A stretch of DNA of 64,000 nucleotides from Algoriphagus sp. NG3. GTDB taxonomy: Bacteria > Bacteroidota > Bacteroidia > Cytophagales > Cyclobacteriaceae. The notes under the pieces were generated by a model, which was not told where the DNA came from, did no database searches, and was given only the letters and a program-made list of their open reading frames with translations. This document shows, one piece after another, positions 20,501 through 28,132 of the stretch. How positions within the stretch are numbered: the stretch's first letter is position 1; each line of letters opens with the position of its first letter. The translations under genes were made by a program, and so were the position numbers. The DNA is taken from positions 930,001-994,000 of the forward strand of contig NZ_CP139421.1 of the NCBI RefSeq assembly GCF_034119865.1, written 5' to 3'.

Positions 20501-21710
20501 AATCCCTGTTGATGTGACGGTTAATCCTGGCGCAACGGCAGCGGACATCCAGGCAGACGGGGGCACGATCTGTGCCGGTGATGACATCACGCTTGAAGCT
20601 TCTTCAGGGACAGTTACCAACCCGATTTTTAGATGGTATACGACAGAGGATCTGAGCGGTACCTTCGTTGAAGGGCCTCAGTACAATGTGGTGCCGGGAT
20701 CCACCACGACTTATTACGTGACGGTGAGCGGAGATAATGTCTGTGAGAATGCGGCGGGAGAAGCGGCACAGATTGTTGTGACAGTAAACCCTAGAGCAAC
20801 AGCTGATGATATAGATGCAATAGGCGGCACGATCTGCGAGGGCGATAGCTTTATGCTTACTGCCACTGCTGCTGGAGTGACGAACCCAGTGTTCAGATTC
20901 TACAGCGATGCTGCTTTGACCACCGAGATCACGGATCTTAACGTGAGTCCTGCTGTGACCACCACTTACTACGTGACCGTAACCGGTGACAACGTATGTG
21001 AGAATGCGGCGAATGACGGGGCTGAACTGGTAGTGACTGTGGCTCCAAGGGCAACAGCTGCTGATATAGACGCAATAGGCGGCACGATCTGCGAGGGCGA
21101 TAGCTTTATGCTTACTGCCACTGCAGCGGGTATAACCAACCCTGTGTTCAGATTCTACAGCGATGCTGCTTTGACCACCGAGATCACGGATCTTAACGTG
21201 AGCCCTGAGGTTACCACCACTTACTACGTGACCGTAACCGGTGACGGAGTTTGTGAGAACGCAGCGAATGACGGGGCAGAACTGGTAGTGACTGTGGCTC
21301 CAAGGGCAACAGCTGATGATATAGACGCCATGGGCGGCACAATCTGCGAGGGCGATAGCTTTATGCTTACTGCCACTGCAGCGGGTATAACCAACCCTGT
21401 GTTCAGATTCTACAGCGATGCTGCTTTGACCACCGAGATCACGGATCTTAACGTGAGTCCTGCTGTGACCACCACTTACTACGTGACTGTAACCGGTGAC
21501 AACGTATGTGAGAATGCGGCGAATGACGGGGCTGAACTGGTAGTGACTGTGGCTCCAAGGGCAACAGCTGCTGATATAGACGCGGTGGGCGGCACGATCT
21601 GCGAGGGCGATAGCTTTATGCTTACTGCCACTGCTGCTGGAGTGACGAACCAGTGTTCAGATTCTATAGCGATGCTGCACAGAACAACGAGATCACGGAT
21701 CTTAACGTGA
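11517..21710 (+). CDS. Giant T9SS adhesin, N-terminal and central part (frame lost at 21650)
   Basis: The first ATG of a run of three (11517, 11520, 11523) precedes the signal peptide SFKQFFLLLCIVCFGLESYGQ; an upstream in-frame TTG at 11502 is less likely. Domains in order: about eight discoidin-like domains (nt ~11600-15960, each with a 'NAIDxxxxT' core and LLG/LLGLL motifs); three DUF11-type beta-sandwich repeats (nt ~15960-17190); Ig-like modules (CEGxxxxLTA ... FRWYT ... TTYYVTVSGDNVCENA); two further discoidin-like domains (nt ~17750-18210 and ~19825-20270); then the start of the tandem 85-aa repeat array. A missing C at 21650-21651 shifts the frame, and translation stops at 21710 after 3,397 residues. 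With the frame corrected the gene continues to 28127. Without its C-terminal sorting domain the truncated product could not be exported by T9SS. SprB of gliding bacteria is the nearest functional analogue. Confidence 0.82.
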   Translation: MMMNNLQILGERSFKQFFLLLCIVCFGLESYGQTKEYATVTPSSGRNVAGSLLTGFGNYNPTTNDSYALVTNPLNAGDGDESTFASLRASNLNLLVGQISGEAWVQMKFPSNRGANTTTYVRLDEVTASGLSVDLIATLGGLLGLLENEVIIPEVYTGATAGDIGSIIPASNVSSTFVKDGDGNLYLAVTSSQDYNSVRVKLRNQGSLLGLSLGSSFNLNVYDSFTLDDPSCGVAMFTDLGQTSGINLSLLGSDPVLNAENAIDNDFSTYSTVSYGGLINVSVAASVFQTFYFNELWAPEDYFKVTFAIDGGLVDLNLLGDYEVRAYDGDELVYTNKLNSGLVNNLELLGLIQSGQPVNLAFGPGVPFDRIAVGLNSTVALGVASSPLRIYEVARYGASCPDPDPLPVPDATDPMLSNRDCDATVLDFENANFPFNTVDGNNDTFTTLQAGSGTLLGIGAFDGQIQLGFDQRSAGATSYIRIDFDEEALLGLLDGSLGDVLNTAGGSLLGGNKLFTVEALNGASTVLSASSANGFFNQPVRIVQDKNNHFYVALTPTGAYNSVRVTLQYPGLIGGASVTSMNVYHVCSSTGFEECEQAFLTYAESEGISLDLLGLGAAGVSDAGFAIDGNPATASQISIGAAGLGASIYQFVDFHSLSASADHFRVKLAMEADNTLTAEVLGSIVIKAFNGDTEVFSQELRDGLISGLDLLGLLQSGGTLNLPFGPGLAFDRVAVGIESLVSANVISNPVSIFSIERFSEACPDPELDIPAETDPPFNVSDCAGEVVSWENTNFPLNAIDGHNDTYATLYASTGLIVGTGYSSHIELKYAAPVAAGETSYVRIEFEDDQLNALLGGSLGSDLADLLGTVVLGDHYFTVTPKTAGGTDLYEASSQNGFAGQDVRVVQDASGRFYIAFTADQPYQSVRIDHYLSALLGLGNTATMQVYSMCRETEFDLCEQATFTDFDGEGIALDLVDITQGGVFNPQNAIDENSSNYSTINLGVAGVGASIYQNIYFKTKSQTSDALRLRVQLDQPGILNLDIVGSYRVILYNGNQEVYNESLENALINNIDLLGLLNSGGIQELTIEPGVVYDRVSFGLQSLVAINTSAPIRLYGVSRISEDCPDPDVAEPPYLDPVCAEELISSQNADNLQNLFDGNFNSFATINSSGGALGTGIGAFSGHVNLGYGDGVIVPAGTTSYMRIDAEDGLLNALLGGSIGGILSDLLNTVVLGNHYFDVKAIDAGGNELFTASSSNSFNSFNDQVKIVQDAQGRYYLAITPNADYNSIRVEDHTDGGLFGQNNSINIYGLCYDAGAEACATGFTTSFDGSGLTLGVGSIGNYGVTNPERVLDNNNNDDYSEISLGALSVAGSIQQNVQFRQTIPADGSFKIKLGIGTGTLDLGIIGRIDVIGYLDGDEVYAETLESAVIGNINLVDLFNNGANEEIRVALGVEVNEVAIRYRSLADVSSNPSIRLFYILQDCETPTFQSWKSYVIEGDPALTSVSGGETVQYTVHVRNTGTVPMTDYLVTDAIPAHTTYVDGSGGVFDAGVVTFDNLDIAPGATETVSFSVLVDGNLTDVEFISNVALVKSLPEDPGTETYPPLDNENPTDPDETGDTGTDIPVDPIFSAEIWKAVTVDGDASMTTVSGGETLIYTIFVRNTGNQDLTNLTISDELPLGVSYVSGGTLAGNTVTIAVAGVAVGETSSVGSFTATVDADLTGIDEIRNIAILTSSDLPTGIESYPPVDNENPIEPDTSADPGTVVDVTPVHAINFAKIGLSNNAESDGKAIVGDIITYTLTVTNTGNKTLTDISVVDQIPANTTVVDNGGGIADAGTLTFDISSLAVGAEEEFTFTVQVDAVTGSDPIINIAEAFYTDEAGDSASETAQHTMLTDCTALDAGNIELSADQEVICEGESATLTASLTGVSIADPIFRWYTNEDLTGSFFEGSEYVVTPTESTTYYVTVSADGYCFSTPAATTSITVNELPAVPSTSSDVIISEGFGTILTAVVDPQPVGVEIVWYNEGMTELATGNSYNTGVLSAGVYTYYAGTRNTDTGCLSIGTTGVTVTVEPVTAVEDCTVANSQTNGVVQLCIGCGVLNAGNAVDGNITTHSRLTVGVGGLGGSANQTLRFPSVGAAGDSVQLELGRPGGLLDLGVLAALRITLLNGSSEVGQFDLDAALVRLTILSGDRYTATFAASGAFDGIRISNRSGVLTAVSSIDVYQASIRFAAPTAITEDTEVCQGETADLEATPSAGTSLRWYDQATGGTLLASGNSYTTPALDVPGVVTYYIAVLRDGCEDPVRIPVDVTVNPGATAADIQADGGTICAGDDITLEASSGTVTNPIFRWYTTEDLSGTFVEGPQYNVVPGSTTTYYVTVSGDNVCENAAGEAAEVVVTVNPNGVDADININDTVTQCEGEDVVLAPTTDIANPTFTWYFDADKNTQINSGTEAGITYTVGADGSLTISGLAAGSISEYFVTVSGVDVCENVTGKSVSVSITNSLEAPEFIEDEKEVCGTPSDVTFDISNAVGGLTYTVYDAATGGNIVTDGIQITGNQIILESVDSDVEYFVGVMGGTGCESATRTRIAATVLPPATAADIDAVDVDICEGESTILTASSSTVTNPVFKFYADADLTTEITDLEQSPTATTTYYVTVSGEGVCENAAGDAAELTVTVNPLPEAPVVGSSSVTITEGFATQLSASAPEGSIVVWYSESGVELLTGPTYTTPVLAQGTYTYFAASRDNLTLCESAVRTMVTVVVIPASPVEDCTVANAQTVNRDIFCAVCLATNPERSVDGNPDTFGRLTVPLGVLGGISQILSFPTAGSAGDSVMVDLNIPGGLADVGVLSRIEVALMNGNSTVSQFNLNDDLVRLTLLGGGSRQQVGILATGSFDRVRVSIRGVLTLVTSLDIYQASINFAAPTAITEDAEVCQGETADLEATPSAGTSLRWYDQATGGTLLASGNSYTTPALDVPGVVTYYIAVLRDGCEDPVRIPVDVTVNPGATAADIQADGGTICAGDDITLEASSGTVTNPIFRWYTTEDLSGTFVEGPQYNVVPGSTTTYYVTVSGDNVCENAAGEAAQIVVTVNPRATADDIDAIGGTICEGDSFMLTATAAGVTNPVFRFYSDAALTTEITDLNVSPAVTTTYYVTVTGDNVCENAANDGAELVVTVAPRATAADIDAIGGTICEGDSFMLTATAAGITNPVFRFYSDAALTTEITDLNVSPEVTTTYYVTVTGDGVCENAANDGAELVVTVAPRATADDIDAMGGTICEGDSFMLTATAAGITNPVFRFYSDAALTTEITDLNVSPAVTTTYYVTVTGDNVCENAANDGAELVVTVAPRATAADIDAVGGTICEGDSFMLTATAAGVTNQCSDSIAMLHRTTRSRILT
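18241..20768 (+). repeat. Near-identical Ig-like module pair repeated 2,073 bp apart
   Basis: The segment 18241-18695, beginning GCCAGGGAGAAACGG and encoding CQGETADLEATPSAGTSLRW through VCENAAGEAA, recurs almost base for base at 20314-20768 (offset 2,073 bp, 691 codons). Between and before the copies the encoded discoidin-like domains are clearly homologous (both start DCTVAN) but much more diverged. Strong nucleotide identity limited to the Ig-like part points to recent gene conversion or homogenisation. Confidence 0.8.
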
Positions 21711-24700
21711 GCCCTGAGGTTACCACCACTTACTACGTAACCGTAACCGGTGACAACGTATGTGAGAATGCGGCGAATGACGGGGCTGAACTGGTAGTGA
21801 CTGTGGCTCCAAGGGCAACAGCTGCTGATATAGACGCGGTGGGCGGCACGATCTGCGAGGGCGATAGCTTTATGCTTACTGCCACTGCTGCTGGAGTGAC
21901 GAACCCAGTGTTCAGATTCTATAGCGATGCTGCACAGAACAACGAGATCACGGATCTTAACGTGAGCCCTGAGGTTACCACCACTTACTACGTAACCGTA
22001 ACCGGTGACAACGTATGTGAGAATGCGGCGAATGACGGGCTGAACTGGTAGTGACTGTGGCTCCAAGGGCAACAGCTGCTGATATAGACGCGGTGGGCGG
22101 CACGATCTGCGAGGGCGATAGCTTTATGCTTACTGCCACTGCTGCTGGAGTGACGAACCCAGTGTTCAGATTCTACAGCGATGCTGCTTTGACCACCGAG
22201 ATCACGGATCTTAACGTGAGCCCTGCTGTGACCACCACTTACTACGTAACCGTAACCGGTGACAACGTATGTGAGAACACAGCGAATGACGGGGCAGAAC
22301 TGGTAGTGACTGTGGCTCCAAGGGCAACAGCTGATGATATAGATGCAATAGGCGGCACAATCTGCGAGGGCGATAGCTTTATGCTTACTGCCACTGCAGC
22401 GGGTATAACCAACCCAGTGTTCAGATTCTACAGCGATGCTGCACTGACCAGCGAGATCACGGATCTTAACGTGAGCCCTGAGGTTACCACCACTTACTAC
22501 GTAACCGTAACCGGTGACAACGTATGTGAGAATGCATCCGGGGACGGGGCAGAACTGGTAGTGACTGTGGCTCCAAGGGCAACAGCTGATGATATAGATG
22601 CAATAGGCGGCACGATCTGCGAGGGCGATAGCTTTATGCTTACTGCCACTGCAGCGGGTATAACCAACCCAGTGTTCAGATTCTACAGCGATGCTGCTTT
22701 GACCACCGAGATCACGGATCTTAACGTGAGCCCTGCTGTGACCACCACTTACTACGTAACCGTAACCGGTGACAACGTATGTGAGAACGCACCGAATGAC
22801 GGGGCAGAACTGGTAGTGACTGTGGCTCCAAGGGCAACAGCTGATGATATAGATGCAATAGGCGGCACGATCTGCGAGGGCGATAGCTTTATGCTTACTG
22901 CCACTGCTGCTGGAGTGACGAACCCAGTGTTCAGATTCTACAGCGATGCTGCTTTGACCACCGAGATCACGGATCTTAACGTGAGCCCTGAGGTTACCAC
23001 TACTTATTACGTGACCGTAACCGGTGACGGAGTTTGTGAGAACGCGGCGAATGACGGGCAGAACTGGTAGTGACTGTGGCTCCGAGAGCAACAGCTGCTG
23101 ATATAGACGCAATAGGCGGCACGATCTGCGAGGGCGATAGCTTTATGCTTACTGCCACTGCTGCGGGTGTGACCAACCCAGTGTTCAGATTCTACAGCGA
23201 TGCTGCACTGACCAGCGAGATCACGGATCTAAACGTGAGTCCTGCGGTTACCACCACTTACTACGTGACCGTAACCGGTGACAACGTATGTGAGAACGCG
23301 GCGAACGACGGGGCTGAGCTGGTAGTGACTGTGGCTCCAAGGGCAACGGCTGCCGATATAGACGCAATAGGCGGGACAATCTGCTTGGGTGACAGCTTCG
23401 AGCTTACAGCCAGCAGCAGTACGGTAACCAACCCGATGTTCAGGTTCTACAGCGATGCTGACTTGGCTACCGAGCTCACTAATCTGATTGTAAGTCCTGA
23501 GGTTACTACCACCTATTATGTGACCGTAACCGGTGACAATGCATGTGAGAATGCGGCGAATGACGGGGCTGAACTGGTAGTGACTGTGGCTCCAAGGGCA
23601 ACAGCTGCTGATATAGACGCGGTGGGCGGCACGATCTGCGAGGGCGATAGCTTTATGCTTACTGCCACTGCTGCTGGAGTGACGAACCCAGTGTTCAGAT
23701 TCTATAGCGATGCTGCACAGAACAACGAGATCACGGATCTTAACGTGAGCCCTGAGGTTACCACCACTTACTACGTAACCGTAACCGGTGACAACGTATG
23801 TGAGAATGCGGCGAATGACGGGGCTGAACTGGTAGTGACTGTGGCTCCAAGGGCAACAGCTGCTGATATAGACGCGGTGGGCGGCACGATCTGCGAGGGC
23901 GATAGCTTTATGCTTACTGCCACTGCTGCTGGAGTGACGAACCCAGTGTTCAGATTCTATAGCGATGCTGCACAGAACAACGAGATCACGGATCTTAACG
24001 TGAGCCCTGAGGTTACCACCACTTACTACGTAACCGTAACCGGTGACAACGTATGTGAGAATGCGGCGAATGACGGGGCAGAACTGGTAGTGACTGTGGC
24101 TCCAAGGGCAACAGCTGCTGATATAGACGCGGTGGGCGGCACGATCTGCGAGGGCGATAGCTTTATGCTTACTGCCACTGCTGCTGGAGTGACGAACCCA
24201 GTGTTCAGATTCTACAGCGATGCTGCTTTGACCACCGAGATCACGGATCTTAACGTGAGCCCTGCTGTGACCACCACTTACTACGTAACCGTAACCGGTG
24301 ACAACGTATGTGAGAACGCACCGAATGATGGGGCAGAACTGGTAGTGACTGTGGCTCCAAGGGCAACAGCTGATGATATAGATGCAATAGGCGGCACAAT
24401 CTGCGAGGGCGATAGCTTTATGCTTACTGCCACTGCAGCGGGTATAACCAACCCAGTGTTCAGATTCTACAGCGATGCTGCACTGACCAGCGAGATCACG
24501 GATCTTAACGTGAGCCCTGAGGTTACCACCACTTACTACGTAACCGTAACCGGTGACAACGTATGTGAGAATGCATCCGGGGACGGGGCAGAACTGGTAG
24601 TGACTGTGGCTCCAAGGGCAACAGCTGATGATATAGATGCAATAGGCGGCACGATCTGCGAGGGCGATAGCTTTATGCTTACTGCCACTGCAGCGGGTAT

Positions 24701-25637
24701 AACCAACCCAGTGTTCAGATTCTACAGCGATGCTGCTTTGACCACCGAGATCACGGATCTTAACGTGAGCCCTGCTGTGACCACCACTTACTACGTAACC
24801 GTAACCGGTGACAACGTATGTGAGAACGCACCGAATGACGGGGCAGAACTGGTAGTGACTGTGGCTCCAAGGGCAACAGCTGATGATATAGATGCAATAG
24901 GCGGCACGATCTGCGAGGGCGATAGCTTTATGCTTACTGCCACTGCTGCTGGAGTGACGAACCCAGTGTTCAGATTCTACAGCGATGCTGCTTTGACCAC
25001 CGAGATCACGGATCTTAACGTGAGCCCTGAGGTTACCACTACTTATTACGTGACCGTAACCGGTGACGGAGTTTGTGAGAACGCGGCGAATGACGGGGCA
25101 GAACTGGTAGTGACTGTGGCTCCGAGAGCAACAGCTGCTGATATAGACGCAATAGGCGGCACGATCTGCGAGGGCGATAGCTTTATGCTTACTGCCACTG
25201 CTGCGGGTGTGACCAACCCAGTGTTCAGATTCTACAGCGATGCTGCACTGACCAGCGAGATCACGGATCTAAACGTGAGTCCTGCGGTTACCACCACTTA
25301 CTACGTGACCGTAACCGGTGACAACGTATGTGAGAACGCGGCGAACGACGGGGCTGAGCTGGTAGTGACTGTGGCTCCAAGGGCAACGGCTGCCGATATA
25401 GACGCAATAGGCGGGACAATCTGCTTGGGTGACAGCTTCGAGCTTACAGCCAGCAGCAGTACGGTAACCAACCCGATGTTCAGGTTCTACAGCGATGCTG
25501 ACTTGGCTACCGAGCTCACTAATCTGATTGTAAGTCCTGAGGTTACTACCACCTATTATGTGACCGTAACCGGTGACAATGCATGTGAGAACACAGCAGC
25601 TGAGGCGGCAACAATCACGGTAACGGTTAATCCTGCT
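21561..25637 (+). repeat. Higher-order tandem duplication of an 8-repeat block (2,040 bp)
   Basis: Eight-unit block A (21561-23597, 2,037 bp) and block B (23598-25637, 2,040 bp) contain the same ordered set of unit variants: AQNNE, AQNNE, ALTTE/SPAV, ALTSE/SPEV/ASGDG, ALTTE/SPAV/APNDG, ALTTE/SPEV/GDGVC, ALTSE/SPAV, then the divergent ICLGDSFEL unit. The only differences I noticed are a few substitutions in unit 3 (ENTAN versus ENAPN), the divergence at the extreme end of unit 8, and three single-base absences in block A. This is a recent unequal-recombination duplication, or an assembly effect. Confidence 0.88.
21650..23058 (+). other. Zone between three single-base frameshifts in the adhesin repeats
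   Basis: Compared with sister repeats, a C is missing at 21650-21651 (CC for CCC in GAACCCAGTG), a G at 22037-22039 (GGG for GGGG in GACGGGGCTG) and a G at 23056-23058 (GGG for GGGG in GACGGGGCAG). Between these points the repeat peptide is read in successive frames (21653-22051, then 22051-23070). After the third loss the frame again equals that of the 5' part. All three are one-base shortenings of a homopolymer, typical of long-read consensus errors in repeats too similar to polish. Confidence 0.85.
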
Positions 25638-28127
25638 GCAACAGCTGATGATATAGACGCAATAGGCGGCACGATCTGCGAAGGGGAGACCTTCACGCTG
25701 TCTGCCACTGCTGCGGGTGTGACCAACCCAGTGTTCAGATTCTACAGCGATGCTGCACTGACCAGCGAGATCACGGATCTAAACGTGAGTCCTGCGGTTA
25801 CCACCACTTACTACGTGACCGTAACCGGTGACAACGTATGTGAGAACGCTTCGGGTGACGGGGCTTCAATCACTGTGAATGTGGGCAGGGAAGCACTTTC
25901 TTCAGATGTACAAGTGATGAATGCTGTGATCTGCGAAGGTGAGAGCACTTTACTTACGGCTACTAGTAATAATGTTACAAATCCAATATTCAGGTTCTAT
26001 ACGGATGAAGCTCTTACTGAAGAAGTAATTGATCTGAATGTGAGTCCTGAGGTTACTACCAGATATTATGTGACTGTTACAGGTGACGAAGTATGTGAGA
26101 GCAAGCCAGAAGAAGCAGCTCATCTAACCGTGACAGTTCGTTCTTCTCAGGCACCTGTGATATCTAATCCTACTCAGACTTTCTGTAGTGATACAGATAA
26201 TCCTATAGTTGGATTGCTGTTAGCTGTGGGGCAAAATATCAGATGGTATGAATCTGAAGTTGGTGGCTTGCCACTTGATCCGGCTGCGCCACTGGTGGAT
26301 GGAGCAACTTATTATGCCACTCAAACAGATCCGATTACTGGTTGCGAAAGTATAGACAGAGTGAGTGTAACAGTTGCACTTACCTTGTGTGACCTGAATG
26401 ATGGACTTCAGATTTCCAAAGCAGCAGCGAGTCCTACGGTATTACCGGGAGATGAAATAACTTACACGATCAGTATTGTCAATACAGCCTCTGTCGCAAT
26501 GAACGATGTAGTGGTAAGTGATGAGCTGGCTAATGAGCTGACATTTGTGTCAGCAAGTGATGGAGGCTCATTTGATAATGGAACCGTAACCTGGTCTATC
26601 CCTTCCATCCCGGCCAACACGTCGATGGACCTGGTGCTGACAGTAAGTGTACCGGCGGATATCACAGCTGGTACTATGATTAGCAACGTAGCAGTGGTGA
26701 CCAGCCCTGATGATCCTGACACTCCAAAAGAATCTGATCCTGAGTTGGTAGAGGTAGTTGATCCTTTATCCTTCACTATAGAGAAAGTGTCGGATGTCTC
26801 AGAAGCCAAAATTGGGGATGTTATCACTTATACTATTAAAGTCAGCAATGTTTCCAGTCTTGTAAAAGAAGAGATACAGGTAACAGATACTCTTCCTGTA
26901 GGACTGATGTATGTGGAATCTGACCAGGGGGGATTATTTGCCAATGGTGTGGTATCATGGATTATCCCTTCACTTGCCCCAGGACAAAATATTGAGTTGA
27001 CACTTCTTGCACAGGTAACTGATGACGTGGAAGTAGGAGATATTATCTTCAACACCGCGGTAGTGGATCTTCCTGATGATGGTGAGGATCCTACAGAGTC
27101 TGATCCTGGAGATGGAGTGGAAGTAATCGATAGTCCTACGGATATCAACATTACCAAGACTCAAGATGTTAGTTCAGTTGTTCCGGGTGAGATGATTACT
27201 TACACCATCTTGCTTGAGAATCTGGGAGATAACATTGCTACAGGAATAGTGGTAACAGATACTTTACCACAGGGAACCATGTTGGTAGAGACTAGCCCTG
27301 AAGCTACAGTAAGCGAGGATGTCATTACTTGGACTATAGAGAGCTTGGATGCAGGTGGGTCTATTTCACTTGAACTTATAGTGATGGTAGTAGCTGAAGA
27401 AGGCTCTATAGTCAATAAGGTGACAGTGGTCGGAGATAACTTCCCAGATGAAAGTGACGAAACAGATCCGGTTACCATTGAAGATCCGGTCAATGAAGTC
27501 GATCTCGTCCTTGACAAGGAGGTCTCGGCAAGTCTGATTCAGGTAAACTCAATTTTTGAGTATAAGATCACACTTACGAATAATTCCGAGAATATCGGCA
27601 ACAATGTAGTCGTAACAGATATCCTATCCGGAGCAGTAGAATATGTAGGTGCTGATGTAACCTCTGGTTCAGTTTCCTACAACCAGGATACAAGAACACT
27701 GACTTGGAGTATTCCTACTGTGAATCCATTGGCAGTCGAAAGTATGACAATCCGGGTGACTGCCATTTCAGAAGGTGTTGTTTCCAATACTGCGACTGCA
27801 GAGTCGGATGATGAGGAGCTGGAACCTGACGATAATACCGATACTGTGAGTCATGAGCAGTTGGTGTTTGCAATCCCGAATGTCTATACGCCAAATGGGG
27901 ACGGAATCAATGACACATGGGTGATCAGAGGACTAGAGGAATTCTTCCCGCAAAATGAACTGTTTGTAGTCAATCGTTGGGGTATGGAAGTTTACAGATC
28001 TACCAATTACCAAAATGATTGGAACGGTGACAATCTAACAGGAGGGACTTATTTCTACCAATTCCAATTGCGGGATGCTCAGGGAGTAAGCCATACAATG
28101 ACAGGGTACGTAACTATAATTAAGTAA
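23070..28127 (+). CDS. Giant T9SS adhesin, C-terminal part with type B sorting domain
   Basis: This is the 3' continuation of the adhesin. The open segment begins inside a repeat at a GTG that is unlikely to be a real start; it belongs to the same protein as 11517-21710, and together they would give about 5,537 aa. It contains the rest of the 85-aa repeats (to ~25892), one more diverged repeat, a short Ig-like module (RWYESEVGGLPLD), then four DUF11-type repeats (nt ~26400-27860; for example SKAAASPTVLPGDEITYTI). The final ~85 residues are a gliding motility-associated C-terminal domain (FAIPNVYTPNGDGINDTW ... VVNRWGMEVYR ... DWNGDNLTGGTYFYQF), the type B T9SS signal. The stop lies 5 bp before the SprF-like gene, indicating one operon. 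Confidence 0.85.
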   Translation: MTVAPRATAADIDAIGGTICEGDSFMLTATAAGVTNPVFRFYSDAALTSEITDLNVSPAVTTTYYVTVTGDNVCENAANDGAELVVTVAPRATAADIDAIGGTICLGDSFELTASSSTVTNPMFRFYSDADLATELTNLIVSPEVTTTYYVTVTGDNACENAANDGAELVVTVAPRATAADIDAVGGTICEGDSFMLTATAAGVTNPVFRFYSDAAQNNEITDLNVSPEVTTTYYVTVTGDNVCENAANDGAELVVTVAPRATAADIDAVGGTICEGDSFMLTATAAGVTNPVFRFYSDAAQNNEITDLNVSPEVTTTYYVTVTGDNVCENAANDGAELVVTVAPRATAADIDAVGGTICEGDSFMLTATAAGVTNPVFRFYSDAALTTEITDLNVSPAVTTTYYVTVTGDNVCENAPNDGAELVVTVAPRATADDIDAIGGTICEGDSFMLTATAAGITNPVFRFYSDAALTSEITDLNVSPEVTTTYYVTVTGDNVCENASGDGAELVVTVAPRATADDIDAIGGTICEGDSFMLTATAAGITNPVFRFYSDAALTTEITDLNVSPAVTTTYYVTVTGDNVCENAPNDGAELVVTVAPRATADDIDAIGGTICEGDSFMLTATAAGVTNPVFRFYSDAALTTEITDLNVSPEVTTTYYVTVTGDGVCENAANDGAELVVTVAPRATAADIDAIGGTICEGDSFMLTATAAGVTNPVFRFYSDAALTSEITDLNVSPAVTTTYYVTVTGDNVCENAANDGAELVVTVAPRATAADIDAIGGTICLGDSFELTASSSTVTNPMFRFYSDADLATELTNLIVSPEVTTTYYVTVTGDNACENTAAEAATITVTVNPAATADDIDAIGGTICEGETFTLSATAAGVTNPVFRFYSDAALTSEITDLNVSPAVTTTYYVTVTGDNVCENASGDGASITVNVGREALSSDVQVMNAVICEGESTLLTATSNNVTNPIFRFYTDEALTEEVIDLNVSPEVTTRYYVTVTGDEVCESKPEEAAHLTVTVRSSQAPVISNPTQTFCSDTDNPIVGLLLAVGQNIRWYESEVGGLPLDPAAPLVDGATYYATQTDPITGCESIDRVSVTVALTLCDLNDGLQISKAAASPTVLPGDEITYTISIVNTASVAMNDVVVSDELANELTFVSASDGGSFDNGTVTWSIPSIPANTSMDLVLTVSVPADITAGTMISNVAVVTSPDDPDTPKESDPELVEVVDPLSFTIEKVSDVSEAKIGDVITYTIKVSNVSSLVKEEIQVTDTLPVGLMYVESDQGGLFANGVVSWIIPSLAPGQNIELTLLAQVTDDVEVGDIIFNTAVVDLPDDGEDPTESDPGDGVEVIDSPTDINITKTQDVSSVVPGEMITYTILLENLGDNIATGIVVTDTLPQGTMLVETSPEATVSEDVITWTIESLDAGGSISLELIVMVVAEEGSIVNKVTVVGDNFPDESDETDPVTIEDPVNEVDLVLDKEVSASLIQVNSIFEYKITLTNNSENIGNNVVVTDILSGAVEYVGADVTSGSVSYNQDTRTLTWSIPTVNPLAVESMTIRVTAISEGVVSNTATAESDDEELEPDDNTDTVSHEQLVFAIPNVYTPNGDGINDTWVIRGLEEFFPQNELFVVNRWGMEVYRSTNYQNDWNGDNLTGGTYFYQFQLRDAQGVSHTMTGYVTIIK

Positions 28128-28132
28128 GCAAG

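Larger units (their letters stand above)
20796..25892 (+). repeat. Array of ~20 tandem 255-bp (85-aa) Ig-like repeats
   Basis: Twenty consecutive units start with (A/T)ATA(A/D)DIDAxGG. Each contains GTICEGDSFMLTATAAGVTN, FRFYSDAAL, SPxVTTTYYVTVTGD and VCENxxxDGAELVVTVAPR. The phase is exactly 255 bp: the 'agggcgatag' word falls at 20839, 21094, 21349 and 21604, and later units keep the spacing except where single bases are missing. Units differ in a few cassettes (ALTTE, ALTSE or AQNNE; SPAV or SPEV; ENAAN, ENAPN or ENASG). Two units (at ~23390 and ~25430) are divergent, with ICLGDSFELTASSSTV. More diverged relatives lie on both sides of the array. The array is visibly richer in G+C than the flanking DNA. 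Confidence 0.92.

Noticed and set aside
21988..23112. 374-aa open frame on the minus strand inside the adhesin repeats (and a similar one at 21479-22072)
   Set aside because: It is the periodic antisense shadow of the 255-bp repeats: same 85-residue period, no start signal, no recognisable family.
20796..25892. Regular repeats as a possible CRISPR array
   Set aside because: Units are 255 bp, contiguous, in frame and protein-coding, with no short repeats separated by unique spacers.
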